A DNA stretch of 64,000 nucleotides from Symmachiella dynata (GCF_007747995.1 NZ_CP036276.1:1231001-1295000); one strand, 5' to 3'. Numbered from the stretch's first letter, positions 18,750-28,100 are shown. Numbers and translations are program-made. The notes: generated by a model from the sequence alone, not told the origin.

Positions 18750-20081
18750 CTACTTCGCTTGTGTTTTGTGATTGCCGGCACGTAACGCATCCAGGTGGCG
18801 TTGGATGTCTTGCGTGGCGGTGTTGAGGGCTTGTTGGGGGGAGGCTTTTAATGCCAGGGCCTCTTCGGTGGCTTGGTTGATGCGTTCGAAGAAGTAGGCC
18901 TGCACGGGGATGTTTGGGGTGGGCCATTGGTTGGGGCTGTGGGCTTGTTCGACGAATAGGCGGAAGTTGGGGTGCTCGTTGAGGAACGTTTGGAACGTCG
19001 GTTGCGTGACGACGTTTGGGCTGGCGGGGATCCAGCCTCCGGCGGCGGCGGTTTGGGCGGCCTCGGCTTCGTGGCCGTCGAACCCGGCCCAGAATTTCAT
19101 GAAGGCCCATGCTCCACGCGGGTTTTTGCAGCCGCGAGGGACGAGGAAAAAATTGCCGTTCACCCAACCGCCATTGGGGTTGCCCTCAGGAGGGTGGGGC
19201 AGGGGGCCGACGGTATAATCAAAATTGTCGCTCACCGCCGCGTCCAATGGTTCGATCCGCCATTGGCCATCCATCATCACACCATGACTGCCTTCGAGCA
19301 GCATTGATTGCGATCCGGTTTCGCGGTTGGTGCTGCGGAAGGCGCGGATTTTTACCAGGCCGTGCAATTGGCTGTAAGAGACCATCCACTCCAGTGCTCG
19401 CACGATGGCCGGATCGTTGGCGGTAATTTTTCCCGTATCGGGGTCATAGAACCGACCCCCGAAAGCAATGCCCCAAGCCCACAAACGACGATCGTCGGGG
19501 AGGTAAACGATCCGCGTCGGGTCGTTGCTCGGTTGCCGCGTGATGGCATTGAATTCTTCGAGGGTTGTGGGAACATCGCGGCCGGCTAAGATGTCGCGGC
19601 GATAAAACATCATACGGATGTCCAGGCCGTTGCAGAGCGCATACAGTCGACCGTCGTAGGTGCCGATTTTTTGAGCGGGAGGACTGAGCCAGTCGTTGAG
19701 CCGGGCGTATTCTTCGGCCGGCATGAGTTGATCGAGCGGGGTGAGTGCGCCGCGCTCTGCCCATTGGCCGATGATTTGATCGTCTTGGTTGAGCACATCG
19801 GGAAAGTCGCCGCCGGCAAGCGCCATGAAGAATTTCATGTCGAGGTTTTGTCCCGGAACGGCAATCTCTTCGACCCAGAATTCGGTCTGCGAGTCATTGA
19901 ACCGCTGCACGACATCCTGAACAACATGCCGGTACTTGCCGCCCCAGAAATGCCAGAAGACAACGCGCTCGCGGTCGGGGGGGATATCGCTTTCCGTGGA
20001 ACGCATGCCAACGGCCCAACTGAGACCGAATAGGCTCACAGCGATCGTTGCCAATAAAATCGGTCGGATGCGATCACGCAT
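18750..20081 (-). CDS. Sugar ABC transporter solute-binding protein (family 1)
   Basis: A 443-residue extracytoplasmic solute-binding protein. The N-terminus has one hydrophobic segment (ILLATIAVSLFGLSWAVGM) without a lipobox cysteine, so it may be an uncleaved anchor or an ordinary signal. Family-1 features include VVFWHFWGG near the mature start, VVQRFNDSQTEFWVEEI, the GGDFPDVLNQDDQIIGQWAERGALTPLDQL block and the conserved GLDIRMMFYRRDIL and GNFFLVPRGCKNPRGAWAFMKF segments. These proteins capture carbohydrates for ABC import. The MalG-like permease begins 10 bases after the stop, so the two are co-transcribed. The normal order (binding protein, MalF, MalG) is broken by absence of MalF. Confidence 0.92.
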   Translation of the reverse strand: MRDRIRPILLATIAVSLFGLSWAVGMRSTESDIPPDRERVVFWHFWGGKYRHVVQDVVQRFNDSQTEFWVEEIAVPGQNLDMKFFMALAGGDFPDVLNQDDQIIGQWAERGALTPLDQLMPAEEYARLNDWLSPPAQKIGTYDGRLYALCNGLDIRMMFYRRDILAGRDVPTTLEEFNAITRQPSNDPTRIVYLPDDRRLWAWGIAFGGRFYDPDTGKITANDPAIVRALEWMVSYSQLHGLVKIRAFRSTNRETGSQSMLLEGSHGVMMDGQWRIEPLDAAVSDNFDYTVGPLPHPPEGNPNGGWVNGNFFLVPRGCKNPRGAWAFMKFWAGFDGHEAEAAQTAAAGGWIPASPNVVTQPTFQTFLNEHPNFRLFVEQAHSPNQWPTPNIPVQAYFFERINQATEEALALKASPQQALNTATQDIQRHLDALRAGNHKTQAK

Positions 20082-20268
20082 ACGCTTGTGGTTACCTGTC
20101 GGAGGAAAAGGGTTGTCATGGTCAATCTTATCGCTGCTATGCGCTGATCGCTAGGCGTGAGTTTTGTGGTTCGTCAAAGGAGTGGGGATTGATTCTGGGC
20201 GGCGAGTTTCGTTCAATGACTGCGTTGAAACGTGGTTGCTACAAATCGGGTAAGAAGAGGAGGGGGGC

Positions 20269-20574
20269 ATGTCGACGGGATTCGAGTCGGACAGCGACGA
20301 TTTCACCTGCCCGAATTGTGGTGCGGCGGTGGCCGGCGGGGCGACATTTTGCCGGGAGTGTGGCGCGAGCGACGATACGGGGTGGGGCGAAGAAGAAGAC
20401 GATGTCGACGCCAATTACGACGAGGACGAGGACTTTGACTACGACGAATTCATCGACCGCGAATTCCCACAGCATGCGCCGGACGGCATGCGGGTGACGG
20501 GCAAGCAGTTGGTGATTCGAGTGATCGCGGTGATCTTATGCCTGTGTCTGTTGTGGCTCGGGCTGGGGTTTTGA
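20269..20574 (+). CDS. Zinc-ribbon membrane protein
   Basis: A 101-residue protein beginning MSTGFESDSDD at an ATG preceded by GAGGAGG. Two CxxC knuckles (CPNC and CREC, residues 15-34) form a zinc ribbon of the double-zinc-ribbon/DUF type. A very acidic linker (DDVDANYDEDEDFDYDEF) follows and a single C-terminal membrane helix (VIRVIAVILCLCLLWLGLGF) ends the protein. Topology would place the zinc ribbon in the cytoplasm as a tail-anchored domain. Function is unknown. It is divergent from the ABC binding-protein gene. Confidence 0.8.
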   Translation: MSTGFESDSDDFTCPNCGAAVAGGATFCRECGASDDTGWGEEEDDVDANYDEDEDFDYDEFIDREFPQHAPDGMRVTGKQLVIRVIAVILCLCLLWLGLGF

Positions 20575-20668
20575 ACTCGCCGAATGGCTCCTCTCACAGC
20601 GGTTAAACAGCGATGTTATTTTGGGCTGTCGTGCGAACCTTCTTTCAGACTTCGGTGTCGAAGGGAGC

Positions 20669-21466
20669 ATGGATACTGCATTACTCGACAAGAAGTTCGC
20701 GCAGATCGGTGCGCGTCTGAAGGTGATGGGGCCACCTCCCCGACGGTTTAGGGATCAGCAAGGAATTCGCCTCGATATCGGCATCGACCGCCGCGGCGAG
20801 TTCTTCGCGATCCGTGCGGCTGATGCTGACAATGTCGAAGTCTTGCACATGCAGCCGCGGGATCGGCATCTGTTGTTGATGGTGCGGGAGAACGGCGAGA
20901 AGAGCAAGTTTCTTTGTGGGCATGATGAGCGGCATTGGTTTGTGGCTGGGATTCCCGAATCGGCTCCGGTGGGAATGGTGGCTCAGGCCAAGGATGCATT
21001 GAAGCCGCTTGAAGTCCGCGCTGCCGAGTCGCAAAAGCGAGTCTCCGGCAAAGCCCGGAATCGTCGCAAGAACACCGCTTTTATCCGACAGGGCGAATGG
21101 TTCTTTCTGCCGACGGACGATTTGGCTGTTGATGAATCTTGGGTTCTGAGCAATGAACCGTTGCGGCGCGGCGGTGGTAAGCCGCACTGGGCGGAGTTTT
21201 GTTACCGCACTGGCGGTGAGTCCGTCTATGTTTGTTCGCGACACCCCAATGGTGTCACTGCCCAGCGGTATCGAAATATTCTTTCGGGAAACCGCAACGC
21301 CAAGAATTGGGGGTGGACATCGATGGTGCGGAACGCGGGTGTTTACGTTCGCGGTCGGATTCGGCATCCAGACCATGCCACGATTACTTTGGCGGGTTGG
21401 CATCGCGTAGCGATGAACACTGAAAACGAGTCGCGGGCCATGCGGCACGTGGCGTTTTTGGATTGA
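20669..21466 (+). CDS. Conserved hypothetical cytoplasmic protein
   Basis: A 265-residue protein I cannot assign to a named family. The ATG at 20669 is preceded closely by GGGAG; an upstream TTG at 20621 seems unlikely. The N-terminal part contains RLDIGIDRRGEFFAI and DRHLLLMVRENGEKSKFLCGHDERHWFVAGIPE. The second half is basic (KARNRRKNTAFIRQGEWFFLP) and includes YRTGGESVYVCSRHPNGVTAQRY. The C-terminus ends HPDHATITLAGWHRVAMNTE with several conserved-looking His and Trp residues. There is no signal peptide or membrane helix. The spacing of Cys and His residues does not suggest a clear metal site. Neighbouring genes give no hint of its role. Confidence 0.75.
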   Translation: MDTALLDKKFAQIGARLKVMGPPPRRFRDQQGIRLDIGIDRRGEFFAIRAADADNVEVLHMQPRDRHLLLMVRENGEKSKFLCGHDERHWFVAGIPESAPVGMVAQAKDALKPLEVRAAESQKRVSGKARNRRKNTAFIRQGEWFFLPTDDLAVDESWVLSNEPLRRGGGKPHWAEFCYRTGGESVYVCSRHPNGVTAQRYRNILSGNRNAKNWGWTSMVRNAGVYVRGRIRHPDHATITLAGWHRVAMNTENESRAMRHVAFLD

Positions 21467-21561
21467 CCGCGACTTGACCGATCCCATGCACTTGTTTGGA
21501 AATCAACGGGTGCGTGTTTTCTTGTCAGAAGAACAACAACAGCGTCCCTGCTGGTCTTGCC

Positions 21562-22083
21562 TCAATCCGACTCGATGCCCCACACGTCCTGTACGAAATC
21601 CGGGACGTACCCCATCGCGCCGCGGCCATTGGCCCATTTGATGGTCTCGGGCCGTTTCGCCACATCGGTGCACAGACGGCTGGGATGGGGTTGCATGCCA
21701 ACGCGGCCAATGTCCAAACGATCCGCATCCCAACAGGTTTGGATGGTGATGTTCGGATGCGTGCGTTCGTGGGTATGACCGGCGCAAGCCTTATGAAGCA
21801 AGGCAAAGTCGTGGTCGCTCAAATGAAACACGTCGTTTTGCAGCGTGCGTGCGAATTCGGCGGCACGGGGTCCGTGTTCGGGGTCGTGACCGTCGCTTTG
21901 TCGCTGGGAATCGTGTAGCACGGCGAACAGTTTCACAATTTCAATGTTGGCGCCGGTTGTCTCGGCCAAACGTAGCCCGTTTTCTAGTACACGAGCCCAA
22001 TGAGCGACGCCGTGGATCCCGGACGGCGACAACTCGTAGCTGTCCAGGACGATTGTGATGATATGAGCGACTGATGCGGGCAT
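21562..22083 (-). CDS. HD-domain protein
   Basis: About 173 residues from the ATG at 22083; an upstream start at 22158 would overlap the neighbouring gene. The pattern HGVAHWARVLENGLRLAE, then LFAVLHDSQR with the HD dyad, a later His (CAGHTHE) and WDADRLDIGR, matches the HD superfamily of metal-dependent phosphohydrolases. These usually act on nucleotides or phosphoesters. The spacing most resembles small YfbR- or DUF-type HD proteins; the substrate is unknown. It follows the outer-membrane barrel gene by 71 bases on the same strand and may be co-transcribed. Confidence 0.8.
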   Translation of the reverse strand: MPASVAHIITIVLDSYELSPSGIHGVAHWARVLENGLRLAETTGANIEIVKLFAVLHDSQRQSDGHDPEHGPRAAEFARTLQNDVFHLSDHDFALLHKACAGHTHERTHPNITIQTCWDADRLDIGRVGMQPHPSRLCTDVAKRPETIKWANGRGAMGYVPDFVQDVWGIESD

Positions 22084-22154
22084 GTTTGTTGGAGTTCTTT
22101 GACTTAGAACGCCGGTTAATGTGAACCGATTTGACACCCGGTTTACAGCAGGCA

Positions 22155-23306
22155 TCAAAAGCGGACGATCAGACTTGATCCGAGAAACGGGCCGGGGGCG
22201 ATGTCGACGAGATCATACAGTTCGTCGCGACGATTTCCACCTTCGCCGTAGTAGCGTCCGAAGGCGTAGCCGGCATTGACGTCCAATGCGGCGTACTTCC
22301 AAACATTCCAACGCAGGCCGCCGATGACGCGCTGTTCGGAGGCCAAGAATTGGTCGCTGCGACTGGCTCGGTCGGTGAGTAGAAACGTTTCGCGAATGGT
22401 CTCGAAGCCACCATAGAATTGAAGATCGTCGGTCCAGTCGTACGTCACGAGCGCGTTGACATTGTATAGCGGGAAATAGGACGCATTGAATGCCAGTGCG
22501 TCCAATGGTTTCCAGGTGACGGAAAATGGAATCCCGACATTCATTTGAAAGGTTTCGGACGGATTCCAGCCGTAAGCGACGCCGGGGATGGGGAAGTTGA
22601 GGTCGGAAAACGGCGCGTACATGACCGAGTATTGCCATGTATCCCGGTCATTGCCGGCGGGCACTTGGAGGAAACCTAGTACCGAAGCTCGGACTTCGTC
22701 GATGCTGTGAAACGGTTTGTCGCTGGCAGACCCGACGGTTGTCATTAAGCCCCCGGACCAGCCGTTGTCGAATTGATGGATGTAATTTAATCCGACGTTG
22801 ACGGTCCACAATTCGTCGGGAAATGCGCGTCCGGTATCGGGCAAAATGGCATCGGTTGAGAACAGGGAATTCTCGACCGTCGTCCGCAGGATCACGATGT
22901 CGCCATCTTGCCGCCAGATGGGAGCGCCCATGGTGAAGAGTTGTCGCACGAGGCCGAAATCTGTTTGTTGATCGTCGACGGAAGTCGAGGGATACCAAGT
23001 CGCGGAGTAACCTGGGCGACGCATACGCGCTCCGCCGAAGGGGTTGCCGCCGCGGCGCGCGGATGGGCTGGAGCGACGTTCTTCTTGCATCATGTCTTCG
23101 ACCTGAATACCGGTCGGAGTGGTCATCACCAGCGGGGCATCATTCAGTGATTCCGAATCTGCAAAGGTCCCCGATGCGGGGACAATTTTGAGATCGGCCG
23201 CGGGCTGTTCTTCAGACCAGGCATTTGCCTGCGAAAAAAACGACACGATGAAAAACGCGACGCAGGAGATGCGGATTATGAATGATTTGGGCAATCTTAA
23301 AGTCAC
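22155..23306 (-). CDS. Outer-membrane beta-barrel protein, planctomycete type
   Basis: A 383-residue exported protein read from a GTG start, with a signal peptide (IIRISCVAFFIVSFFSQANAWS). A low-complexity segment (about residues 30-95) with SSPSARRGGNPFGGARMRR follows. The rest is a run of amphipathic beta strands with aromatic girdles, such as WTVNVGLNYIHQFDNGWSGGLMTTVGS, FQMNVGIPFSVTWKP and AALDVNAGYAFGRYYGEGG. The chain ends with Phe (SLIVRF), as expected for proteins inserted by BamA. It resembles the DUF6268-like outer-membrane proteins of planctomycetes, though I am not certain of that number. Transported substrate unknown. Confidence 0.75.
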   Translation of the reverse strand: MTLRLPKSFIIRISCVAFFIVSFFSQANAWSEEQPAADLKIVPASGTFADSESLNDAPLVMTTPTGIQVEDMMQEERRSSPSARRGGNPFGGARMRRPGYSATWYPSTSVDDQQTDFGLVRQLFTMGAPIWRQDGDIVILRTTVENSLFSTDAILPDTGRAFPDELWTVNVGLNYIHQFDNGWSGGLMTTVGSASDKPFHSIDEVRASVLGFLQVPAGNDRDTWQYSVMYAPFSDLNFPIPGVAYGWNPSETFQMNVGIPFSVTWKPLDALAFNASYFPLYNVNALVTYDWTDDLQFYGGFETIRETFLLTDRASRSDQFLASEQRVIGGLRWNVWKYAALDVNAGYAFGRYYGEGGNRRDELYDLVDIAPGPFLGSSLIVRF

Positions 23307-23485
23307 AACAACGAACCGACTGAAGGCACTCAGATTGAATTGGCGAAGTGGAAGTTTGAGCGACCGTTCACCGCAGGGCGGGGGATTCTAGACACGCGCT
23401 GCGGTTTGGCAATTCGATTGTATTAAAAGATGCTTGGTCGTCGTGGCAGAGAGGTGAGCCGCCCAATGCTTGGATGCGTGCGTGA

Positions 23486-23986
23486 TTAAGAGATGTTTTG
23501 GAAATACCAACTCAGCAGTTCGCGCAGCGGTGGTGAAAACGTTTCCGGTTGTGTGGCGAGCATGTCGCGGACTTCGTCCAGTGTATGAAAGCGGACGAAG
23601 TCGATTTCGTATTCGTCGATGACCGGTTCGTCGTCGGAGACGGCGCGGTAGAGCATGGAATGCTCCATGGCCAGCTCTGGTGTGGCGGCGAATTTGTGCA
23701 GCGGTTCGAGGGGGCAGGACAAGCCGAGTTCTTCACCCAGTTCACGCGACGCGGCAACTTCGTAGGTTTCGCCCGTGTCGACATGTCCTGAACAGGAGGA
23801 GGTGTATGTCAGTGGATATTCGTCTTTGTGGGCGGACCGCATTTGCAGCAGGAATTCGCCGCGGCTATTGAACAGAAAGATATGCACGGCGCGATGCATC
23901 AGTCGTCGCGCGTGGACCTCCGCTCGTGGCGCTTGCCCGATCACGATGTCCCGTTCGTCAACGATGTCAAATATTTCCTGCGGCAT
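23486..23986 (-). CDS. Nudix hydrolase, isopentenyl-diphosphate-isomerase-like
   Basis: A 166-residue Nudix protein. The Nudix box is complete: GHVDTGETYEVAASRELGEELGL fits GX5EX7REUXEEXGU at about residues 67-89. The N-terminus, EIFDIVDERDIVIGQAPRAEVHARRLMHRAVHIFLFN, resembles YfcD and type-I isopentenyl-diphosphate isomerases. Family members hydrolyse nucleoside-diphosphate derivatives. The IDI-specific cysteine is not obviously placed (SSCSGH is the nearest), so IDI activity should not be assumed. It is monocistronic in appearance, with 90 bases to its upstream neighbour. Confidence 0.9.
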   Translation of the reverse strand: MPQEIFDIVDERDIVIGQAPRAEVHARRLMHRAVHIFLFNSRGEFLLQMRSAHKDEYPLTYTSSCSGHVDTGETYEVAASRELGEELGLSCPLEPLHKFAATPELAMEHSMLYRAVSDDEPVIDEYEIDFVRFHTLDEVRDMLATQPETFSPPLRELLSWYFQNIS

Positions 23987-24076
23987 GGCTGCATCGTATC
24001 AGAACGGGGGGGCGCAGGACAAACCGTAGCGTGACGCGCGCGATGCGATCGAGGCGAGACTCTCGCTTTTCCCGAC

Positions 24077-25126
24077 TTATAATTCGGGAACCGTCATGAG
24101 CCGCGGCTTGGGATCCATGGGGAAGTTCAACATGGGAATTTCTTTGCCGTCTTTGAGATTGCGCTTGGCCTGAATTGATTCGGCAACCAGATGTATCTGG
24201 CCATTGTGTTCTCGCTGTTTGGCGCGAAAACGCTCGTACAATGTCTGAATGCGGGGGTCGTGTTTGTTATTGAATGAACCGACGGTCACATAGGACTGAT
24301 AGCGGTCATGCCAGACATAGGCCTCGAAGTTCTGATTGCGCATCAGTTGCACGAGTTGATAGGATAGTTTGTAGGCTTTGTCGAGACTTTGACTTTCTTT
24401 CAGGCCTTTTTCGAACTTCTCGATTCGACGGGCACTTGCTGAATCCCCCGAGTCTTTCATTGAAATTGAGTCGCCGTGAAACGTGGCAACCACCAGGGTG
24501 AGCTTGCCGGGATTTTGGGAGAGGCTGTAGTCGAGGCCGTTGTTTAAATAACTGAGATGTTTATGGTCCTTGCGTTGTTGCAACTCATCGGGCGTGAGCA
24601 GCGGATTGGGGACCAGCATAGCGCGGCTAAACGGATTGGGTTTACCGGGCGTCTTGATATAGCGGCCTTTGCCGAGCGAAGTGGGGATGAAATTTTTAAT
24701 CCATTCCAACGTTTTTTGAGCGGTTTTGCCTTCTTTGGTCGTGGGATCAATTGAGGAGTAGTTCCCCGCGATGACGGCGATTTGGTTGCGCTGAGCAGCG
24801 TAGGCGCCGGTTTGTCGGCGGCCCAATTGATCGACTGCTTCAAAGGATCGCAGTTTGCCTTCTTGGCTATATACGTAGGCGGGCAACCCTTTTTTTCGCA
24901 ACTCCAAAACCAAAGCATCGGCCCCTTCAGCGGCGTTCTTGCGCGCTTCTTCGGTTTCTCCTCGGAGATTTGTGACCATGATCATCCACGGTCCGTGCCG
25001 TTTGTCGATTGTGTAGCGACGTCCTGGGACGGCGGAAATCTTGGCCTCCGCCACAGAGGGGATATACAAAACGGTGGCGAGTGTGATGCAACCGAAAACG
25101 ATGGCGGCGGATTGTCTGCTGAACAC
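24077..25126 (-). CDS. Secreted protein of unknown function
   Basis: A 349-residue protein. I chose the GTG at 25126 because GGAG lies six bases upstream and the product starts with a signal peptide (VFSRQSAAIVFGCITLATVL, cleavage near AEAKIS). The mature protein begins with RRYTIDKRHGPWMIMVTNLRGE and contains VLELRKKGLPAYVYSQEG. It has two SPOR-like alpha/beta halves: the early LVLELRKKGLPAYVY and, near the end, LVQLMRNQNFEAYVWHDRYQSYVTVGSFNN. SPOR-like folds bind denuded peptidoglycan glycan strands, but the match is visual only. The gene is flanked by the Nudix gene and the symporter, with a 360-base gap upstream. Confidence 0.72.
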   Translation of the reverse strand: MFSRQSAAIVFGCITLATVLYIPSVAEAKISAVPGRRYTIDKRHGPWMIMVTNLRGETEEARKNAAEGADALVLELRKKGLPAYVYSQEGKLRSFEAVDQLGRRQTGAYAAQRNQIAVIAGNYSSIDPTTKEGKTAQKTLEWIKNFIPTSLGKGRYIKTPGKPNPFSRAMLVPNPLLTPDELQQRKDHKHLSYLNNGLDYSLSQNPGKLTLVVATFHGDSISMKDSGDSASARRIEKFEKGLKESQSLDKAYKLSYQLVQLMRNQNFEAYVWHDRYQSYVTVGSFNNKHDPRIQTLYERFRAKQREHNGQIHLVAESIQAKRNLKDGKEIPMLNFPMDPKPRLMTVPEL

Positions 25127-25486
25127 GAGAAACTCCGTTTTCTCTTGTTGAACGATATCGCGGTCTCCGCATGGAGACCCACGGTTTCGTAGCGAATTCG
25201 GCGACCGGCAGTTGGCGCTGAATTGCACTGTAGAAAGGCTGATGAGGGAAAGGGGCGGGATGCTAACAATATGCCAAAAACGAGTCCAGCCCCGCTGTCG
25301 GTAAAATGTGCGCACAACTTCATCTTACAACAGGTTTTTTCGCGATTGAAACAAGAAACGCGATTTGAGATTGCCAAAGGGAGATGCGATGACAGACAGT
25401 CGTGCTTGGTTGGTCCCCTTTTCGCGCGCATTGAATCAGGGAAGGAATTGCCTGAAACGTCTCTTAGGGTGATGAACCCGTGCGGC
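25127..25486. other. Intergenic region upstream of the secreted-protein gene
   Basis: No gene supported. It separates two minus-strand genes and should hold the promoter of the gene at 24077-25126. No strong hairpin with a T-run and no clear promoter boxes were seen. Confidence 0.3.
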
Positions 25487-26833
25487 TTATTTGTCGGTCG
25501 GTTTGTCTGTGAAGCTGGTGTCGACGATGGCGGCGCCGACGGAATCCCCGAAGGCATTTACGGCGGTGCGGAAGCGGTCCAACAGCCAATCGACCGGCAG
25601 GATCAGACCGACGAGCGTCAGTGGTAACCCAACGGCATTCAGCACAATGAGCAGCGTGATCAAACCGGCTTCGGGGATTCCGGCAGCGCCGACGGCGGCT
25701 AGGGTGGCGGTGATGGCGATTGTCATTTGGTCGACGAAGTTCAGGTCGAAGCTGGGGTCAATGGCCGCGTAGGCGTTGGCGATAAATATCGCAGCGGCCG
25801 CTTCGTAGAGAGCGGTGCCGTCCATATTGACTGTGGCTCCGAGCGGCAAGACGAATTCCGTGCTGCGCTTGGAGACGCCGGCTTGAACTTCGGCGCATTC
25901 CATGGTGATGGGCAGCGTGGCGGTTGAACTGGCGGTGGAAAATGCAGTCAGCACCGCTTGCCCCATTTGCACCATGAAGCGAAACGGATTGCGACGGGTG
26001 AAGATGTACAACAACAGCGGCAAGGTAATCAGCGCATGGATGGCGAGGCCGGCGAGGACGGTTCCCATGTAGCCGGCCAGAACACCGGCAAGATCGTCGA
26101 GTTTGTCTTCGGCATTCGCTTTGCCGAATCGCGATGCAACGAGACAGAAAATTCCAAGCGGCGCAACCTTCATCAACAGCATGATGAAGGCCATTAACGT
26201 ATCGTTGATGCTGATGACGAGCGTGGCAATCGTGTGGGACCGCTCCCCCATGGTCGTCAGCATCCCCGCGAAGATGATGCTAAACACGATCAGCGGCAAC
26301 AGGTTGACCTCGACCATCGATCCGAGCAGATTGTCTGTGAAGAGCATCAGCACGAGTTTTTTGAAGATCAAGCCGAGCGAGACCTCTTGTCCTTCGGCCG
26401 CTTTTTCAATCTCCGCCGTCGCTTTGTCAACATGTTCCGCAGCTTCCTCCTGGGCGCCGGTGACGATGGCTGGGTCGATGCCTTGTCCCGGGTTGATCAA
26501 ATTCACGACCAACAATCCGGTAGCGACAGCGAGAACTGTGGTGGACATGTAATACAAAACGGCATAAGCGCCCGGTTTGCCGAGTTTGCGGACGTCGCCC
26601 AAGCCAAGGATTCCGCTCATCACACTGGCCATGACCAACGGCACCACGACCATTTGCAACAACCGCAGAAAGATCTGCCCTCCCAGTTCGAGGTGTATGG
26701 CCCAGTTGGGGAGAACCCAAGCCACCGCGATGGCCGCAATGATCGCGATCACGATGTACAAAGTGCCATGCCCAGCGGGACGAGCATTTTGTTCCGGGGG
26801 GCTCGTGGCGGTTTTTGTAGCAGGTTGTCCCAT
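25487..26833 (-). CDS. Dicarboxylate/amino acid:cation symporter
   Basis: A 448-residue DAACS/SLC1-type transporter, starting at 26833 with AAGGAG eight bases upstream. The family signatures are complete: a serine-rich re-entrant loop (AFSTASSTATLPITM), the NMDGTALYEA helix-7 motif, AAVGAAGIPEAGLI of the second hairpin, and DWLLDRFRTAVNAFGDSVGA of helix 8 for substrate and sodium or proton binding. An inserted Glu/Ala-rich loop (GAQEEAAEHVDKATAEIEKAAEGQE) sits after the fourth helix. It imports glutamate, aspartate or C4-dicarboxylates with Na+ or H+; exact specificity cannot be read. The prepilin-peptidase-like gene lies 67 bases upstream on the same strand. Confidence 0.95.
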   Translation of the reverse strand: MGQPATKTATSPPEQNARPAGHGTLYIVIAIIAAIAVAWVLPNWAIHLELGGQIFLRLLQMVVVPLVMASVMSGILGLGDVRKLGKPGAYAVLYYMSTTVLAVATGLLVVNLINPGQGIDPAIVTGAQEEAAEHVDKATAEIEKAAEGQEVSLGLIFKKLVLMLFTDNLLGSMVEVNLLPLIVFSIIFAGMLTTMGERSHTIATLVISINDTLMAFIMLLMKVAPLGIFCLVASRFGKANAEDKLDDLAGVLAGYMGTVLAGLAIHALITLPLLLYIFTRRNPFRFMVQMGQAVLTAFSTASSTATLPITMECAEVQAGVSKRSTEFVLPLGATVNMDGTALYEAAAAIFIANAYAAIDPSFDLNFVDQMTIAITATLAAVGAAGIPEAGLITLLIVLNAVGLPLTLVGLILPVDWLLDRFRTAVNAFGDSVGAAIVDTSFTDKPTDK

Positions 26834-26900
26834 GGTGATTGCTCCTTGAGGGGGCAAAACGATTATTGGTGGTACCGTTTGGGGCGAATGGAATTTCGTT

Positions 26901-28100
26901 TTAAACAGGGGTGATCGCGTTGTGTGGCGTTTGGTGTCGTATTCGCAGGTGCCGGGCAAATAACGAAATGATGATCAAGATCAGCACAGTGCAAATCAAG
27001 ACCAAAGTGTGGAGTTGCAGGTTCGACCATCGATTGGCAGCGGTCCACAAACTCCAAAATGGGATGAGAAGTAAGACTGTCATGGCGGGGAAGAAGACGG
27101 TGGGGATCTGTTCTAAGAAATGGAGATGCTTGCCGAATAGGGAGACGGTCAATAACGCAATCACGGTGAGACCGGCGGCAAGCAACGACAGGTCCCAGCC
27201 CAGGTAACCACCGATGATTGCCAAAACGATTGCGAGGTTGCGTTGTCGTTTTTTTCCATCAGTGTCATATCGCTCAGCGATGCCAATGCAGGCGCCCAAT
27301 AGCCCACCCACGACTAGTCCCAGAGCCGCTTGCGTCACATCGGCGGCAGGCCAGTTGGCTGGAAGGGGCAGTGAGGCGTCGGCGCGAAAGGGTGAGAACA
27401 ACCCAACGGCGATCGTGGGAATCACGAGCGACTTGGGCAAGGCGTGTCCATCAGCCGCGATCAAGACGCAGCACAACAGTGCGCTGGCCAAGAAGCAATG
27501 TGTGAAGTAAATGCCGATCAACTCAACGTTGAGCGCAGCTAAGGGAGAGACGGATGTGTCAACGAGTGTGTGGCCCGGTAAATTGGCGCCGCCGGATAAT
27601 AATTCGACGAAGGCCAACATCAGGAAAATCAATGCTGTGGCCAGTTCCACGTACATGTAGCGGGGTGGAATCGGTGCGGCGCATTCGCGGCAGCGTCCGC
27701 GCAATTTTAACCACGCAAAAATCGGCACATTGTCCCGAAAAGCAATTGGCATTTTGCAGCGCGGACAATGGGAATCCGCCCGCAATAATCCCATGCCCAG
27801 TGGTAGACGATAGATGACGACGTTGAGAAAACTGCCAACGCAAGCACCGATGATGAATGAGCAGACGGCAAAGTACCAATAGATGGCATTGAATCGCCAG
27901 TTGGATTGCGGTGGTTCTTCGACGGTGTGGCGATGCAGGGGTTTGGCGGGGATCACCGACATGCGTGCGGGGTCGTCAGCGCTCTGTGTGGTGGGAGCGT
28001 CCTCTGCCATCAATGTTGACTGTGCAGCCACGGACCAGAGGGCCGCCGTGATCAGGATAACGGCTCGCAAAATTTTTGCGGCGTGTGCGGACTCGACCAT
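26901..28100 (-). CDS. Prepilin-peptidase-like (A24) membrane protein, second catalytic Asp missing
   Basis: A 399-residue polytopic protein. Family features are the FIIGACVGSFLNVVIYRLPLGMGL start, two CxxC pairs (CPRCKMPI and CREC, a zinc-bound cytoplasmic domain) with RDNVPI between them, and PIPPRYMYVELATALIF. The first A24 aspartate is retained in LIAADGHALP. The second motif, GxGD before a GAFLGW-type helix, is not present: the aligned stretch reads KKRQRNLAIVLAIIGGYLGW with no aspartate. It also carries an N-terminal extension with its own hydrophobic segment (VILITAALWSVAA). The family cleaves and methylates type IV prepilins. Without the second Asp, peptidase activity is doubtful. No pilus genes are nearby. 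Confidence 0.82.
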   Translation of the reverse strand: MVESAHAAKILRAVILITAALWSVAAQSTLMAEDAPTTQSADDPARMSVIPAKPLHRHTVEEPPQSNWRFNAIYWYFAVCSFIIGACVGSFLNVVIYRLPLGMGLLRADSHCPRCKMPIAFRDNVPIFAWLKLRGRCRECAAPIPPRYMYVELATALIFLMLAFVELLSGGANLPGHTLVDTSVSPLAALNVELIGIYFTHCFLASALLCCVLIAADGHALPKSLVIPTIAVGLFSPFRADASLPLPANWPAADVTQAALGLVVGGLLGACIGIAERYDTDGKKRQRNLAIVLAIIGGYLGWDLSLLAAGLTVIALLTVSLFGKHLHFLEQIPTVFFPAMTVLLLIPFWSLWTAANRWSNLQLHTLVLICTVLILIIISLFARHLRIRHQTPHNAITPV

